From DATHTS01 sp041940425 (GTDB lineage: Bacteria; Acidobacteriota; Blastocatellia; Pyrinomonadales; Pyrinomonadaceae), in the NCBI GenBank assembly GCA_041940425.1, contig JBGTSF010000015.1:7032-71031 (forward strand): DNA of 64,000 nucleotides. The letters run 5' to 3'. Made by a program: the position numbers and the translations under genes. This document shows, in pieces, positions 8,820 to 18,015 of the stretch (position 1 is the stretch's first letter; every line of letters starts with the position of its first letter). Below the pieces are notes generated by a model. That model was not told the origin of the DNA, searched no databases, and was given only the letters and a program-made list of their open reading frames with translations.

Positions 8820-10136
8820 TTGAAAGAAAGTAGTTCTACCCAAAAGAATACCGTTATTCAAAAAAAGGATGCTGAAATACTAACAAGTTTTCAGGTAAAA
8901 GCGGATAAAACAGTAGTTAAGGAAAAAGATGAGATCGCATCGAAAATTTGCTGTGCGGTTCATGGGGACCAAAAGCCGTATTGGGTCTGCACGGTTTGTA
9001 AAAATCTCTTCTGCAAAGCCTGTCCGGCATCAGACAGCGGCAGATTGAAATTTTGTCCGTTTTGCGGCGGCACCTGCGTTTTATATTCCGGTCTCGACTG
9101 GAAATATAAAAAAGGACAAGCCAGATACAATGATTACGATGAAGATGAAGTCAAAGAGACTAAAAAGAAAAGAGAACCGGTTAAAACCTCGATGGAGTTA
9201 ATAGATTTTATGGCGGCAATGACCTACCCGTTTTATTATCCTTCAAGTCTCGCAATCGGCGTGATTCTCTATCTTTTTCTGATCTTCGGACAAATTATGA
9301 CGGTTTTTGCAGGCGGATGGACTTTTTTAGCGACATTCGGATGTATAGTCGTCGTCGTAATGATGAAATTCGGCGTGATGTTAAAAACAATTGAAAATTT
9401 CAGGCAAGCCGATTTCAAAAAGAGTTTTCTGCCGCGTATAAAAAAACTGACAATTCGGGAAGATTTATTTCATTCTTTATTTGTCGGGATAAGTGTATAT
9501 ATCGCGTCCTTCGGATTATTTGCGTTGATGGCGGTCTCGCTGGGAGTTTATGCGAGCAATTCAAATCCTGTGGATTTAGAAACAAAAGGCAAGGTTAGCA
9601 ATAAACCAGCCGGTTCGACAAATTTTGATAATTCATTCCGAGATATAAAAGATCGTGAACAAAAGAAAATCCAGGATCAAACCCGTCAGAGCAGGTTTGA
9701 AAATGTATTCGGACGAAATTATTGGCTGGAAAGCAAGCAGTTCGAAAATTTTGTGGGTTCGCTGAAAAACTTATCTCCCGTTTTTTACCTCCCGGTATTT
9801 TTATCACTTGTCTTCGGATTTTTTTATTTTCCCGCCGCTTGCATTTTGAGCAGTAAAAATCGTTCCTTCACAAACATTTTCAATTACAAAGCCGGTGTTA
9901 GGGAGATCAAATTTTTCAAATCAGATTATGTAAAAATCCTTCTGATGATCTTTTGTTTCATAATCATTTTGATTTTGACGGTAGTCGGATTGATCTGGTT
10001 TTTCAATTTTTTGGAAATTCCCAATGTCGGAATTGTCGTTACTCTTCTTGCCGAAAGCGCGCTGATCTTATATTTTTGGTTAGCTTTTTCCGGTATTTTA
10101 GGCATTTTATTATGTAAAAAACAGTCAACCGGTTAA
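8820..10136 (+). CDS. B-box-type zinc finger, multi-pass membrane protein (Yip1-like)
   Basis: Protein of 438 residues. It starts at a TTG placed 8 bases after a strong GGGGAGGA ribosome site. A polar N-terminus leads into a Cys/His-rich segment at about 44-80 (CCAVHG, CTVCKNLFCKACP, CPFCGG), which resembles a B-box zinc finger. About five hydrophobic helices follow, interrupted by a charged loop (QKKIQDQTRQSR), in an arrangement like Yip1-domain proteins. It shares its architecture and the FYFPAAC motif with the next gene, so the two are paralogues. The function of such prokaryotic B-box/membrane proteins is not established. Confidence 0.75.
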   Translation: MKESSSTQKNTVIQKKDAEILTSFQVKADKTVVKEKDEIASKICCAVHGDQKPYWVCTVCKNLFCKACPASDSGRLKFCPFCGGTCVLYSGLDWKYKKGQARYNDYDEDEVKETKKKREPVKTSMELIDFMAAMTYPFYYPSSLAIGVILYLFLIFGQIMTVFAGGWTFLATFGCIVVVVMMKFGVMLKTIENFRQADFKKSFLPRIKKLTIREDLFHSLFVGISVYIASFGLFALMAVSLGVYASNSNPVDLETKGKVSNKPAGSTNFDNSFRDIKDREQKKIQDQTRQSRFENVFGRNYWLESKQFENFVGSLKNLSPVFYLPVFLSLVFGFFYFPAACILSSKNRSFTNIFNYKAGVREIKFFKSDYVKILLMIFCFIIILILTVVGLIWFFNFLEIPNVGIVVTLLAESALILYFWLAFSGILGILLCKKQSTG

Positions 10137-10245
10137 AAATACTGATCGAACAAAAAAAAGCCGCCGGCGAATCCGATAATTTTTTACCCTCACAAATCTT
10201 CCAGCAAAAATTACATCTGCAATTCAATTTAATAAGAGGATAATT

Positions 10246-11925
10246 ATGGTTGAAAAGGATTTTCAGGAAGTCTGGCAGGCTGATGTATTAGGTCAAATTT
10301 ACGAAACAAATTTCGCGGAAATGGCTCAATGGATCGCCGAAGGCGCGCTGATGCCCGATGACAAAGTGCGGCGCGGAAATCTGCGCTGGCTCGAAGCCGG
10401 AAAAGTTCCCGCGCTCGTGCCTTTTTTTAACGCCAAAGAACAGGGCATCGAACCGCCGCAAGTGCAGACAAGCGTTACGGACGCGAATGATTCGCCGGTC
10501 GAAAATATTTCGACCGCGGAAAATTTTCACCCACAGAACGAAAATGAAAATTCAGGGCTGAATTTTCAATCAGCACCGGACAATTTTTCCCATCAATCTG
10601 AGGCTTTTGACGAACCGAATTTTTCAAATGAACAGCCGTCGGCAAACATCTGCGTTCTACATCCCGAAGCGGAAGCGAAATTTCAATGTGAAACTTGCGG
10701 CAACGCTTTTTGTCCGCAATGCGTGAAGAGCTACGGCGGATCGGTCAAAATCTGCGCGATGTGCGGTGCGATGTGCAGAAGGATCGGCGAAAAGGATTTA
10801 AAGCAAGAAAGAGAAATTGAATATCAAAAAGCGATCGGCGAAGGTTTCGGCGCGAAAGACATCGGCAGCGCTTTTTCGCATCCGTTCAAATTCAAATCCA
10901 GTCTCGTCATCGGCGGCATAATGTTTATGTTTTTCACGCTCGGTCAATCGGCGGGCGCGATCGGCGGCATAATGATGTTTTTCGCCGCGCTGGTTTGTTT
11001 TATGCTGGCGAATATGCTCGCTTTCGGCATTTTGGCAAACACCATCGAGAATTTTTCGCAAGGGAAACTCGAAGCCAATTTTATGCCGGATTTTGAAGAT
11101 TTCAATCTCTGGGATGATGTCGTTCACCCGTTTTTTCTGGCAATCGGAACGTATATCGTTTCGTTCGGAGCGTTGTTTTTGATAATAATTATCGGCGTTT
11201 ACCTGATAATCAGTTCGATGACCGAACAGGTGCAGAAAATGCAGACCGAACAGATAAAAGCGGCGAGCCCGTTTATGATTGACGAGAAAAAGGCTGTAGA
11301 TCAATCGGAAGAAGTCAAAAAATTGGTTGACGGCATAAAGGAAGAAGCCGATGAAAAAAGACGCCTGACCGAAAGCGGTTTTTCCGAAGAAGTTTTAACG
11401 CGCGAAAAAACCGAAGAAGAAGAATTTGAAGAGATCAACCGGATGATCCAGCAAAGCCGCAAACAAGAACTCGAATCAATCGTCGGAAAAACTGAAGACA
11501 CCAAACAGGCGGAGTTTCAGCAGATGATTTCCGGCTTTTTGCAGATGGGCGCGATTTTTCTGGTTTTAGGATTTGCGGCTTTTCTGTGGGGAATTTTTTA
11601 TTTTCCGGCGGCGTGCGCGGTCGCGGGCTACACTCGCTCATTCGTGGCGACGATCAATCCGTCGGTCGGCATTGATACGATCAGAACGCTTGGCGCGGAT
11701 TATCTAAAAATTCTCGGTATTTATATTTTGCTCCTTTTCGCGGCGGTGATCGTCAGCATAATTTTGAACATCATATTTTTACCGTTTATGCTTCCCGGAA
11801 TGGGCAATCTTCCGGCAATCGCGGTTTCGAGCTGGTTTACGTTTTATTTCACGATCGTCTTTTCCTGCGTTCTCGGTTACGCCCTGTTTAAGAACTCCGA
11901 CAAATTCAAATTTTACAGAGGCTGA
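10246..11925 (+). CDS. GYF_2-like, B-box zinc finger, multi-pass membrane protein
   Basis: Protein of 559 residues and paralogue of the preceding gene. It begins with a GYF_2/DUF4339-like segment (VWQADVLGQIYETNFAEM, then RWLEAG) that the neighbour lacks. A disordered N/Q/E-rich linker and a B-box-like zinc site follow at about 138-178 (CVLHPE, CETCGNAFCPQC, CAMCGAMC). The remainder has about six membrane helices split by a long charged, probably coiled loop at about 330-410. The shared motif FYFPAACAV matches the neighbour. A ribosome site (AAGAGGAT) precedes the ATG. GYF_2 domains often sit at the front of membrane proteins and are thought to bind peptides; the actual role here is unknown. 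Confidence 0.75.
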   Translation: MVEKDFQEVWQADVLGQIYETNFAEMAQWIAEGALMPDDKVRRGNLRWLEAGKVPALVPFFNAKEQGIEPPQVQTSVTDANDSPVENISTAENFHPQNENENSGLNFQSAPDNFSHQSEAFDEPNFSNEQPSANICVLHPEAEAKFQCETCGNAFCPQCVKSYGGSVKICAMCGAMCRRIGEKDLKQEREIEYQKAIGEGFGAKDIGSAFSHPFKFKSSLVIGGIMFMFFTLGQSAGAIGGIMMFFAALVCFMLANMLAFGILANTIENFSQGKLEANFMPDFEDFNLWDDVVHPFFLAIGTYIVSFGALFLIIIIGVYLIISSMTEQVQKMQTEQIKAASPFMIDEKKAVDQSEEVKKLVDGIKEEADEKRRLTESGFSEEVLTREKTEEEEFEEINRMIQQSRKQELESIVGKTEDTKQAEFQQMISGFLQMGAIFLVLGFAAFLWGIFYFPAACAVAGYTRSFVATINPSVGIDTIRTLGADYLKILGIYILLLFAAVIVSIILNIIFLPFMLPGMGNLPAIAVSSWFTFYFTIVFSCVLGYALFKNSDKFKFYRG

Positions 11926-11945
11926 ATTTTTCCGATTCACCCCGA

Positions 11946-11975
11946 CTGACAATTTCCGACCTACTTGTTTATAAT
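11946..11975 (+). promoter_or_regulatory. Sigma-70-type promoter for ftsY
   Basis: CTGACA at 11946-11951 and a consensus TATAAT at 11970-11975 are separated by 18 bp. They lie about 40 bp before the ftsY start codon and after the stop of the membrane protein gene. Confidence 0.65.
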
Positions 11976-12016
11976 CTGTTATTTTGGAATTATAAACGGG
12001 TAGGTATTTTTTATAT

Positions 12017-13048
12017 ATGGCATTTTGGAGAAGAAATAAGGAAGACAAATTTTCGACCTCGGTTCTCGGTCTAGACAAATCCATCGAGGAACTGAAAGCG
12101 CAGGAAGAAGCGGTCGAAAAAGAACTCGGCGTGCGTTTTTACAAAGCGATCGAAAAAACGCGCGATTCGATGAACAACAAGCTCGACGCAGTTTTCGAAA
12201 GCCGGAAGAAAATTGACGAAGCATTTTTAGACGAACTCGAAGAAATGCTCATCTCGACCGACATCGGCGTTTCGACGACGTTTCAGATTCTCGAAGCCGT
12301 CCGCAAAGGCGTTTCGCGCGAAGAGATCAAAGACCTCGACGCGCTCAAGCGGATAATGAAAAAAGAACTGCTCGACATTCTGCATCACTCGGAAGAAAAA
12401 GGCGTGGCATCGGAAACCGAAGTTTCGGATGCGATCAAACCGTATGTTTTGATGGTCGTCGGTGTCAACGGTGTCGGCAAAACCACGACGATCGGCAAGC
12501 TCGCCAACCGCATCAAGGATGAAGGCAACAATGTTCTGATCTGCGCCGCCGACACCTTCCGCGCCGCCGCTTCCGATCAACTGGAAATCTGGGCGGAACG
12601 CGCCGGAGTTCCTTTAATTCAGCAAAAACAGGGAACCGATCCGGCGGCGGTTTTGTTCGACGCTTTGAAATCGGCAAAAGCTCGAAACTCGGATGTTTTG
12701 ATAGTTGACACCGCCGGTCGCCTGCACAACAAATCGAATCTGATGGCGGAACTCGAAAAAATGAAACGCATCGCCGGGCGCGAAGTGGAAAAAGCCCCGC
12801 ACGAAACTTTGCTCGTCATTGATGCCGTAACGGGACAAAACGGCTTGGAACAAGCCCGCCAATTTATGCGCGTCGCCGACGTAACCGGAATCGTCCTTAC
12901 AAAACTCGACGGCACGGCAAAAGGCGGCATCGCCGTCGCCATTGCCAAAGAGTTAAATCTCCCGATCAGATACGTCGGCATCGGCGAACAAGTCAGAGAT
13001 TTAATGGTCTTCGACGCGGAAGATTATGTAAACGGTCTTTTTAACTAA
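12017..13048 (+). CDS. ftsY: Signal recognition particle receptor FtsY
   Basis: SRP-receptor GTPase that docks ribosome/SRP complexes at the inner membrane. At 343 residues it consists of the NG core with only a short N-terminal extension, without the long acidic A domain of E. coli. GTPase motifs are clear: G1 GVNGVGKTTTIGKLA, the insertion motif DTFRAAASDQL, DTAGR (G3), TKLDGTAKGG (G4) and the final GIGEQVRDLMVFD. A promoter sits directly upstream. It is followed 1 bp later by ribD. Confidence 0.97.
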   Translation: MAFWRRNKEDKFSTSVLGLDKSIEELKAQEEAVEKELGVRFYKAIEKTRDSMNNKLDAVFESRKKIDEAFLDELEEMLISTDIGVSTTFQILEAVRKGVSREEIKDLDALKRIMKKELLDILHHSEEKGVASETEVSDAIKPYVLMVVGVNGVGKTTTIGKLANRIKDEGNNVLICAADTFRAAASDQLEIWAERAGVPLIQQKQGTDPAAVLFDALKSAKARNSDVLIVDTAGRLHNKSNLMAELEKMKRIAGREVEKAPHETLLVIDAVTGQNGLEQARQFMRVADVTGIVLTKLDGTAKGGIAVAIAKELNLPIRYVGIGEQVRDLMVFDAEDYVNGLFN

Positions 13049-13049
13049 T

Positions 13050-14150
13050 TTGAAAAACGAAGCGACAGAATTTGATATGAAAATGACGCGGCGTGCTTTG
13101 GAACTCGCGTCTTTCGGCATCGGGCAGGTCAGCCCGAGTCCGCTCGTCGGTTGCGTGATCGTTTCGGAAAACGGCGAAACGATTGGTGAGGGAACTTATA
13201 TTTTTCAAAATGTTACGCATGCGGAAATTATCGCCCTAAATCAGGCAGGCGAACACGCAAAAAACGGGACGGCTTATGTTTCGCTTGAACCGCACGCTCA
13301 TTTTGGAAGGACGAAGCCTTGTACGGACGCTTTGATAAACGCCGGAATCCGCCGCGTTGTCTGTCCGATCGAAGATCCGAATCCGCTTGTGTCGGGAAAA
13401 GGTTTCGAACAGTTAAGAAAAAATAAGATCGAAGTCGTTACGGGAATTTTGAAGGATGAAGCATCGCGGCTGAACGAAAAATTTTGCGTCTGGCATCAAA
13501 AAGGAAGACCGTTCGTGCATCTGAAATTGGCGATGAGTTTGGACGCTCGGATTTCTTTGAAAAATTCGGTTTCGACGACGCTTTCGGGAAAAGAATCTGC
13601 CGCAAGAGTTCAGGATTTGCGGCACGAACACGACGCGATTCTGGTCGGCGGAAATACGGCGTTTGTTGATAATCCATCGCTGACCGACCGGAGCGGAAAG
13701 AAAAGGCGCAGAAAACTTTTTCGGGTGATTTTGGATAACAGTTTGAAAATCCCGGTTGATTCGACGCTTGTTCAAACGGCGAAAGAAACGCCGACACTGG
13801 TTTTTTCAAATTCGTCAGCCGAGCAAAAAATCGAAAAACTGATCGAATGCGGCGTTGAAGTTATAAAAGAAAATGCGCGTGATTTGAAAGCGGTTTTGGA
13901 TGAATTGAAAAAGCGCGAACTGCAAAGCGTTCTGGTCGAAGGCGGGACGGAAATCGCGGGCGCGTTTGTTGACGCGCGGCTGGTTGACAAGCTGACTTTG
14001 ATCGCCGCGCCAATCGTCATCGGCGGACATTCCGCGCCGCTTGCCGTCGGCGGAAAAGGCGCGGATTCGTTGGAAAACGCTCTCCGTTTGAAAGATTTGG
14101 AAATTATCAAACGCGGCGATGATTTTGAAATTACGGGTTATCCGGTTTAA
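13050..14150 (+). CDS. ribD: Riboflavin biosynthesis deaminase/reductase RibD
   Basis: Bifunctional enzyme for two successive steps of riboflavin synthesis: deamination of the diaminopyrimidine and reduction of the ribosyl side chain. The N-terminal deaminase has HAE (His57, Glu59) and the PCTDALINAG motif (Cys91). The position that is normally the first zinc cysteine in the LEPC motif is His82 (LEPHAHFGRTKPC). The C-terminal reductase runs from about residue 150 (GRPFVHLKLAMSLD, ILVGGNTAFVDNPSL, VEGGTEIAGAF). Length of 366 is normal. It starts with TTG at 13050, one base after ftsY; ATGs at 13077 and 13083 are alternatives and none has a clear ribosome site. The end overlaps the convergent DUF1501 gene by 4 bp. 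Confidence 0.93.
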   Translation: MKNEATEFDMKMTRRALELASFGIGQVSPSPLVGCVIVSENGETIGEGTYIFQNVTHAEIIALNQAGEHAKNGTAYVSLEPHAHFGRTKPCTDALINAGIRRVVCPIEDPNPLVSGKGFEQLRKNKIEVVTGILKDEASRLNEKFCVWHQKGRPFVHLKLAMSLDARISLKNSVSTTLSGKESAARVQDLRHEHDAILVGGNTAFVDNPSLTDRSGKKRRRKLFRVILDNSLKIPVDSTLVQTAKETPTLVFSNSSAEQKIEKLIECGVEVIKENARDLKAVLDELKKRELQSVLVEGGTEIAGAFVDARLVDKLTLIAAPIVIGGHSAPLAVGGKGADSLENALRLKDLEIIKRGDDFEITGYPV

Positions 14151-15625
14151 GGCATCATAAATCCCAGATTCGTCGTTGAAAAATTGTCCAGATTCGGAAA
14201 AACATATTCCATATCGCCCGTTTCCAGACCGAACCAGTTTGCCAGAGTCGCGGCGTATTGTTCGACCGAAGTGGTCGGAATCCAGCGACCGCGGGTGATC
14301 GAACCGAAGTCGGCATCGTCCGGTCCGTTTTGGATGAGCGTCGGGAAAGGCGTGCCGTTCGATGTGTTCATCCCGTAGAAATCGCCGCCGAGAACCGCGC
14401 CGCCGAGAACTAATGCGTGATTTCCCCAGGCGTGATCGCTTCCGACATTCGCGCCCGAACTCGCCGGATTGAATGTGCGGTTAAAATCCGACATCGTAAA
14501 CTGCGTAACTTTATCGGAAATTCCCTGCGCCGTCATTTCATCGTAAAATGCCCGCATCGCTTGACTGACCTGCGCGAGAAGTCCGCCTTGCCCGGACAAT
14601 TGCCCGGAATGCGTGTCAAAACCGCCGATATGACAGTAAAAAATCTGGCGGTTAATATTTAAAATTTCGCGCGCCTTTATCATTCGCGCGACCTGTTTTA
14701 GTTGGTTGCCGAGTTCGGTGTTCGGAAATGTAACGGTCGTTTCCTGGTTGCTCTGCAAAGCCTGACTGATCTGCAAAGCCTGCCGATGAACATTATTAGA
14801 AGCCGTTACGATCTCCTGCTCCGCGTCGAGATTCAAAGCCGCGTTTAACGCCTCGAAACGCGCGTTCGAGATCGGCGAATTGTTATATCCGGTGAGCGAC
14901 AGAATACTGCTCAGAGAAGTCGGCGCGGGCGCGAGAGAAACGGGCTGAGTGTTCATCCCGACCGTGAACAGAAGTGTTCCGGCAAACGAGCTGATCGTCG
15001 GGACGAGACCGAGCGGATTTGCCGTCGCGGTCATCTGGTCGGAAATTCTGCCGCCCCAGCCGGTCAGCGTTACCTGATCGGAACGGCATGTGTGATGCTG
15101 GTAAATTTGATCGGTGTGAGAAAAAAGCTGAAACGGGCGCGGCACTGCGCCGGTTTGATATTGCAAGCGCGTCATCGGCGCGACTAGCGTCCCGACATTT
15201 GTAACGACGGCGAGTTTTCCTTGCTGGAAAAGGTCGTGAATTCCGGCATTGACTCCGCCCGTAACCATTCCGAATCCCGGATGCAGACCGTAACTTAAAT
15301 TTCCGATTCGCGGAACGGAGATCGGCAACAGCGTATTTTGCGCGAGTGCCAAACCCTGCGGGCTTCGCGCCGCGCTGTAATGTGAATAATTGCTGACGTT
15401 TTTGTCGTTGTGGATCGGAATGACCGTGTTGTTGCCGTCGTTGCCGCCCGTCATAAAAATACAGACCAGAGCGCGGAAATCGTCCGGCACGGCGTTCGCG
15501 TTTTTCCTCATGGATTTTTGGGCGAAAGCATTAACTAAACCGAAATGACTCAACTGCGTGGCGAGAGCGGTCATACTCAACGCACTGCACGATTTTTTCA
15601 AAAATTCCCGTCTGTTTTCCATCAT
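14147..15625 (-). CDS. DUF1501 domain protein, Tat-exported
   Basis: Exported protein of 492 residues. The N-terminus has a twin-arginine signal (NRREFLKK followed by a hydrophobic stretch ending near AFAQ). The body matches DUF1501 proteins, which are related to the alkaline phosphatase/sulfatase fold: an early CIFMTGGNDGNN motif, HPGF, SHTDQ and GSDHAWGNHALVLGG. It lies downstream of a DUF1800 gene on the same strand, the pairing usual for this family. The biochemical role is unknown. An ATG pair at 15625 and 15622 gives two possible starts; GGAG upstream suits the first. Its 3' end overlaps ribD by 4 bp. Confidence 0.9.
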   Translation of the reverse strand: MMENRREFLKKSCSALSMTALATQLSHFGLVNAFAQKSMRKNANAVPDDFRALVCIFMTGGNDGNNTVIPIHNDKNVSNYSHYSAARSPQGLALAQNTLLPISVPRIGNLSYGLHPGFGMVTGGVNAGIHDLFQQGKLAVVTNVGTLVAPMTRLQYQTGAVPRPFQLFSHTDQIYQHHTCRSDQVTLTGWGGRISDQMTATANPLGLVPTISSFAGTLLFTVGMNTQPVSLAPAPTSLSSILSLTGYNNSPISNARFEALNAALNLDAEQEIVTASNNVHRQALQISQALQSNQETTVTFPNTELGNQLKQVARMIKAREILNINRQIFYCHIGGFDTHSGQLSGQGGLLAQVSQAMRAFYDEMTAQGISDKVTQFTMSDFNRTFNPASSGANVGSDHAWGNHALVLGGAVLGGDFYGMNTSNGTPFPTLIQNGPDDADFGSITRGRWIPTTSVEQYAATLANWFGLETGDMEYVFPNLDNFSTTNLGFMMP

Positions 15626-15638
15626 AATTTCTCCGTTA

Positions 15639-15691
15639 GGGACGAGGGATGAGGGACGAGTGACTTTTTTTGGTCCCTCATCCCTCGTCCC
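15639..15691. repeat. Inverted heptamer array (GGGACGA family)
   Basis: Three heptads in register (GGGACGA, GGGATGA, GGGACGA at 15639-15659) face complementary heptads at 15674-15691. The two 18-nt arms, 15639-15656 and 15674-15691, are perfectly complementary around a 17-nt loop that contains a T-tract. It lies between the DUF1800 and DUF1501 genes. As RNA it would make a very stable hairpin and could attenuate or stabilise the minus-strand transcript. The same heptamer word recurs after gap at 46066. Confidence 0.85.
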
Positions 15692-15697
15692 TTTTCC

Positions 15698-17860
15698 CTA
15701 CCTCTGAATCTGGTATTGCGACGATGCGGCAATTAAATAAACGGCGGTTTTTACGCGTAAAGCCGGATTGTCTGCCGGAACTGCGGTAACCGCTGTAATG
15801 ATTGCGGCGCGATGCTCGGCTGAAAGCGCACCGTGCATCATTTTATTATTTAAGAAATCCAAAAGCTGATTGCCTGACGAATCGTTTGCGGCAAACGGAA
15901 TCGCTTCGCTGAAATCAAGCGATGTTCCGCGCAGTGAATCCGTCGCGTTCGGAGGCAATGCTTCAAAAACGAATACATGCAGAAAATTTGTGCGGCTGAT
16001 TCCGGTGTTCGTGTTCAGAAGCGCGAATTCCGGCGCGTTAACCGTCGTGCCGGGAACGACGAAATCGGGCGGATAATAATTGAAAACGGTCGGCGAATTG
16101 AAAGTATTCTGTCCCATCTTATTAATCCAGTAACTCAAACCGCCGTCGGTCTGTGTTTGACCGTCGGCTGATCTTGCCGGAAAGATTCTGCCGAGATTTG
16201 TGATTAATTGCGCCGGTTCGCGCAATTTTCCGTAACGCGGAGCGGTTTTCAAATTGCCACGAGCTTCCGGGTCGAGCAGGATCGCTCGAATGACGGCTTT
16301 CATATCGCCCCGAATGTTTTGACCGCTGTTGACAAAAACTTCCGCCACACGCTCGACGTAAGCGGGCGAAGGATCGCTCGTTACGAGATGCTGAATCAGC
16401 ACACGGCTGACATACGGCGGCAGGTTCGGATGATAAAAAATATTATCCAACGCATGTTTGAGCGATGTTTCCGCATATTCGATTCTCTGCTCGTCAGTTG
16501 TGCAGTTTTGACAAGCTGGAATCGTTTGATGAACGGCGTTCGGATAATTTAAAAGTTGCTTTTCACTCAAATCGTGATTTGCCGGAAAAAGAATCATCGG
16601 GTCTTTGTAGTTGACTAACCCGGGTTCGCCGTTCGGACAACTCGCGCCGGCGCAAAACGACCATCCGGTAAAGACTTTTGAAAAATTGTTGATGGTTTCT
16701 TGATCGAATGTCGGAATCGGATTATTGTTTGCGTCGCGCTGGAGCGTTCCGTCCTGATTAAGACGGAAAAGTCCGATAGTGAATAGCTGTAAAATTTCGC
16801 GCGGATAATTTTCATTCGGATTGTTTCGGGTGCTTCGCGCCATATCGAGATAGCTGCCCATCGCCGGATTGAGCGTAACGTGATACATCAGATCGCGGTA
16901 ATTGCCGAAAGCGTTCTGTGAAAGAATTTTGTGATAGGCGATCATATGGCTTGACTGCTGAACGCCGATGCCGGACGTAACCCAAATCTGGCTTAAAGCC
17001 CACGCTATGCGGTGTCTTAATTGAGCGTCGCCGTAGAACGCTTCTTTAAAAAACCATTGCTGGACGGGCTGCATCGTGTATCTTTCGCGGTAGCAAACCG
17101 GATTGGTATTGGGCGAACAACCGCTCGGCGGATTCGTCGGCATCGAAGGAATGTCAGGATAAGGAATTGTCGGATATGTCGAATTAAATTGCTCGGCAAG
17201 CCATACCCGCAAACCGGTTCTTCTGATGCGTTGGTCGAGCGCGCTTGTCGGACCGAATGTCGCCTGTTCCAAAAATCGGATTCTATCGCCCGACCAAAGA
17301 TAACCCGCGTAATCGTCTCCGCCGGGAATTTCGGAAGATTTCGCCGGTTCGGAATTTAGAAATTTCGGATATTTGATTTCTCCGCCGCGACTTCCAAGTG
17401 AGATTTTGAGGGCGTTGCTGACAAGTCCGCGCCATGTCAGATAGATCAGCGATTCGCCGTCCGCTTTCGGCTGACCGCGATAGCCGTTTGCATCGCGCAG
17501 GCGGACTTTTAAGGCGTATTCGGTTTCGCCGATTCGAATCAATTCATCGGTTTGAAGTTCGAAAATATTACCGCTTTTTTGATATAGATAAACCCGAAAA
17601 GCGTTTACGCCTTCTTTTTCCATCAATTCGACGTTTGTGAAAAAAAGCGTGATAAAATTTCCCGTTTGAAATATCTCTTCGGAAACGTCGGGAATTTTCC
17701 CGCGCCAGTTTTTGCTGTTGACTGCCAGAACTTTTTCCGAATCGCTATGGCTCAAAAGCACCGGCGTCGGCGAGTTAGGATTCGGGTCGGATTCGGCAAA
17801 TATTTTTACGGAAAATAGCAGTGTTAAAACAATAAAACCTTTTAAAAGAAATTTTTTCAT
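15698..17860 (-). CDS. DUF1800 domain secreted protein
   Basis: Exported protein of 720 residues with a Sec signal peptide (MKKFLLKGFIVLTLLF, cleaved near AES). The first 200 residues form an extra N-terminal region. The DUF1800 domain starts at about residue 210 with the typical RFLEQATFGPT motif and includes RHRIAWALSQI, NPNENYPREILQLFTIGL and FTGWSF. The start was set at ATG 17860, which has GGAG 9 bases upstream; an in-frame TTG at 17872 overlaps that ribosome site and was rejected. It heads a likely operon with the DUF1501 gene. The function of the pair is unknown. Confidence 0.9.
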   Translation of the reverse strand: MKKFLLKGFIVLTLLFSVKIFAESDPNPNSPTPVLLSHSDSEKVLAVNSKNWRGKIPDVSEEIFQTGNFITLFFTNVELMEKEGVNAFRVYLYQKSGNIFELQTDELIRIGETEYALKVRLRDANGYRGQPKADGESLIYLTWRGLVSNALKISLGSRGGEIKYPKFLNSEPAKSSEIPGGDDYAGYLWSGDRIRFLEQATFGPTSALDQRIRRTGLRVWLAEQFNSTYPTIPYPDIPSMPTNPPSGCSPNTNPVCYRERYTMQPVQQWFFKEAFYGDAQLRHRIAWALSQIWVTSGIGVQQSSHMIAYHKILSQNAFGNYRDLMYHVTLNPAMGSYLDMARSTRNNPNENYPREILQLFTIGLFRLNQDGTLQRDANNNPIPTFDQETINNFSKVFTGWSFCAGASCPNGEPGLVNYKDPMILFPANHDLSEKQLLNYPNAVHQTIPACQNCTTDEQRIEYAETSLKHALDNIFYHPNLPPYVSRVLIQHLVTSDPSPAYVERVAEVFVNSGQNIRGDMKAVIRAILLDPEARGNLKTAPRYGKLREPAQLITNLGRIFPARSADGQTQTDGGLSYWINKMGQNTFNSPTVFNYYPPDFVVPGTTVNAPEFALLNTNTGISRTNFLHVFVFEALPPNATDSLRGTSLDFSEAIPFAANDSSGNQLLDFLNNKMMHGALSAEHRAAIITAVTAVPADNPALRVKTAVYLIAASSQYQIQR

Positions 17861-18015
17861 ATCGATCTCCAATCAAAAGACTTTCAAATTTTTGTTACGG
17901 CGAGAAAATATGTGCGGATTATGTGATTATTTATAAAGCAAAATTGATTTATAATCAACATAAATTGAATGGCTTGGCAGTTCAATCTCTAAATCAAAAA
18001 AAAAGTTTTTAACTA

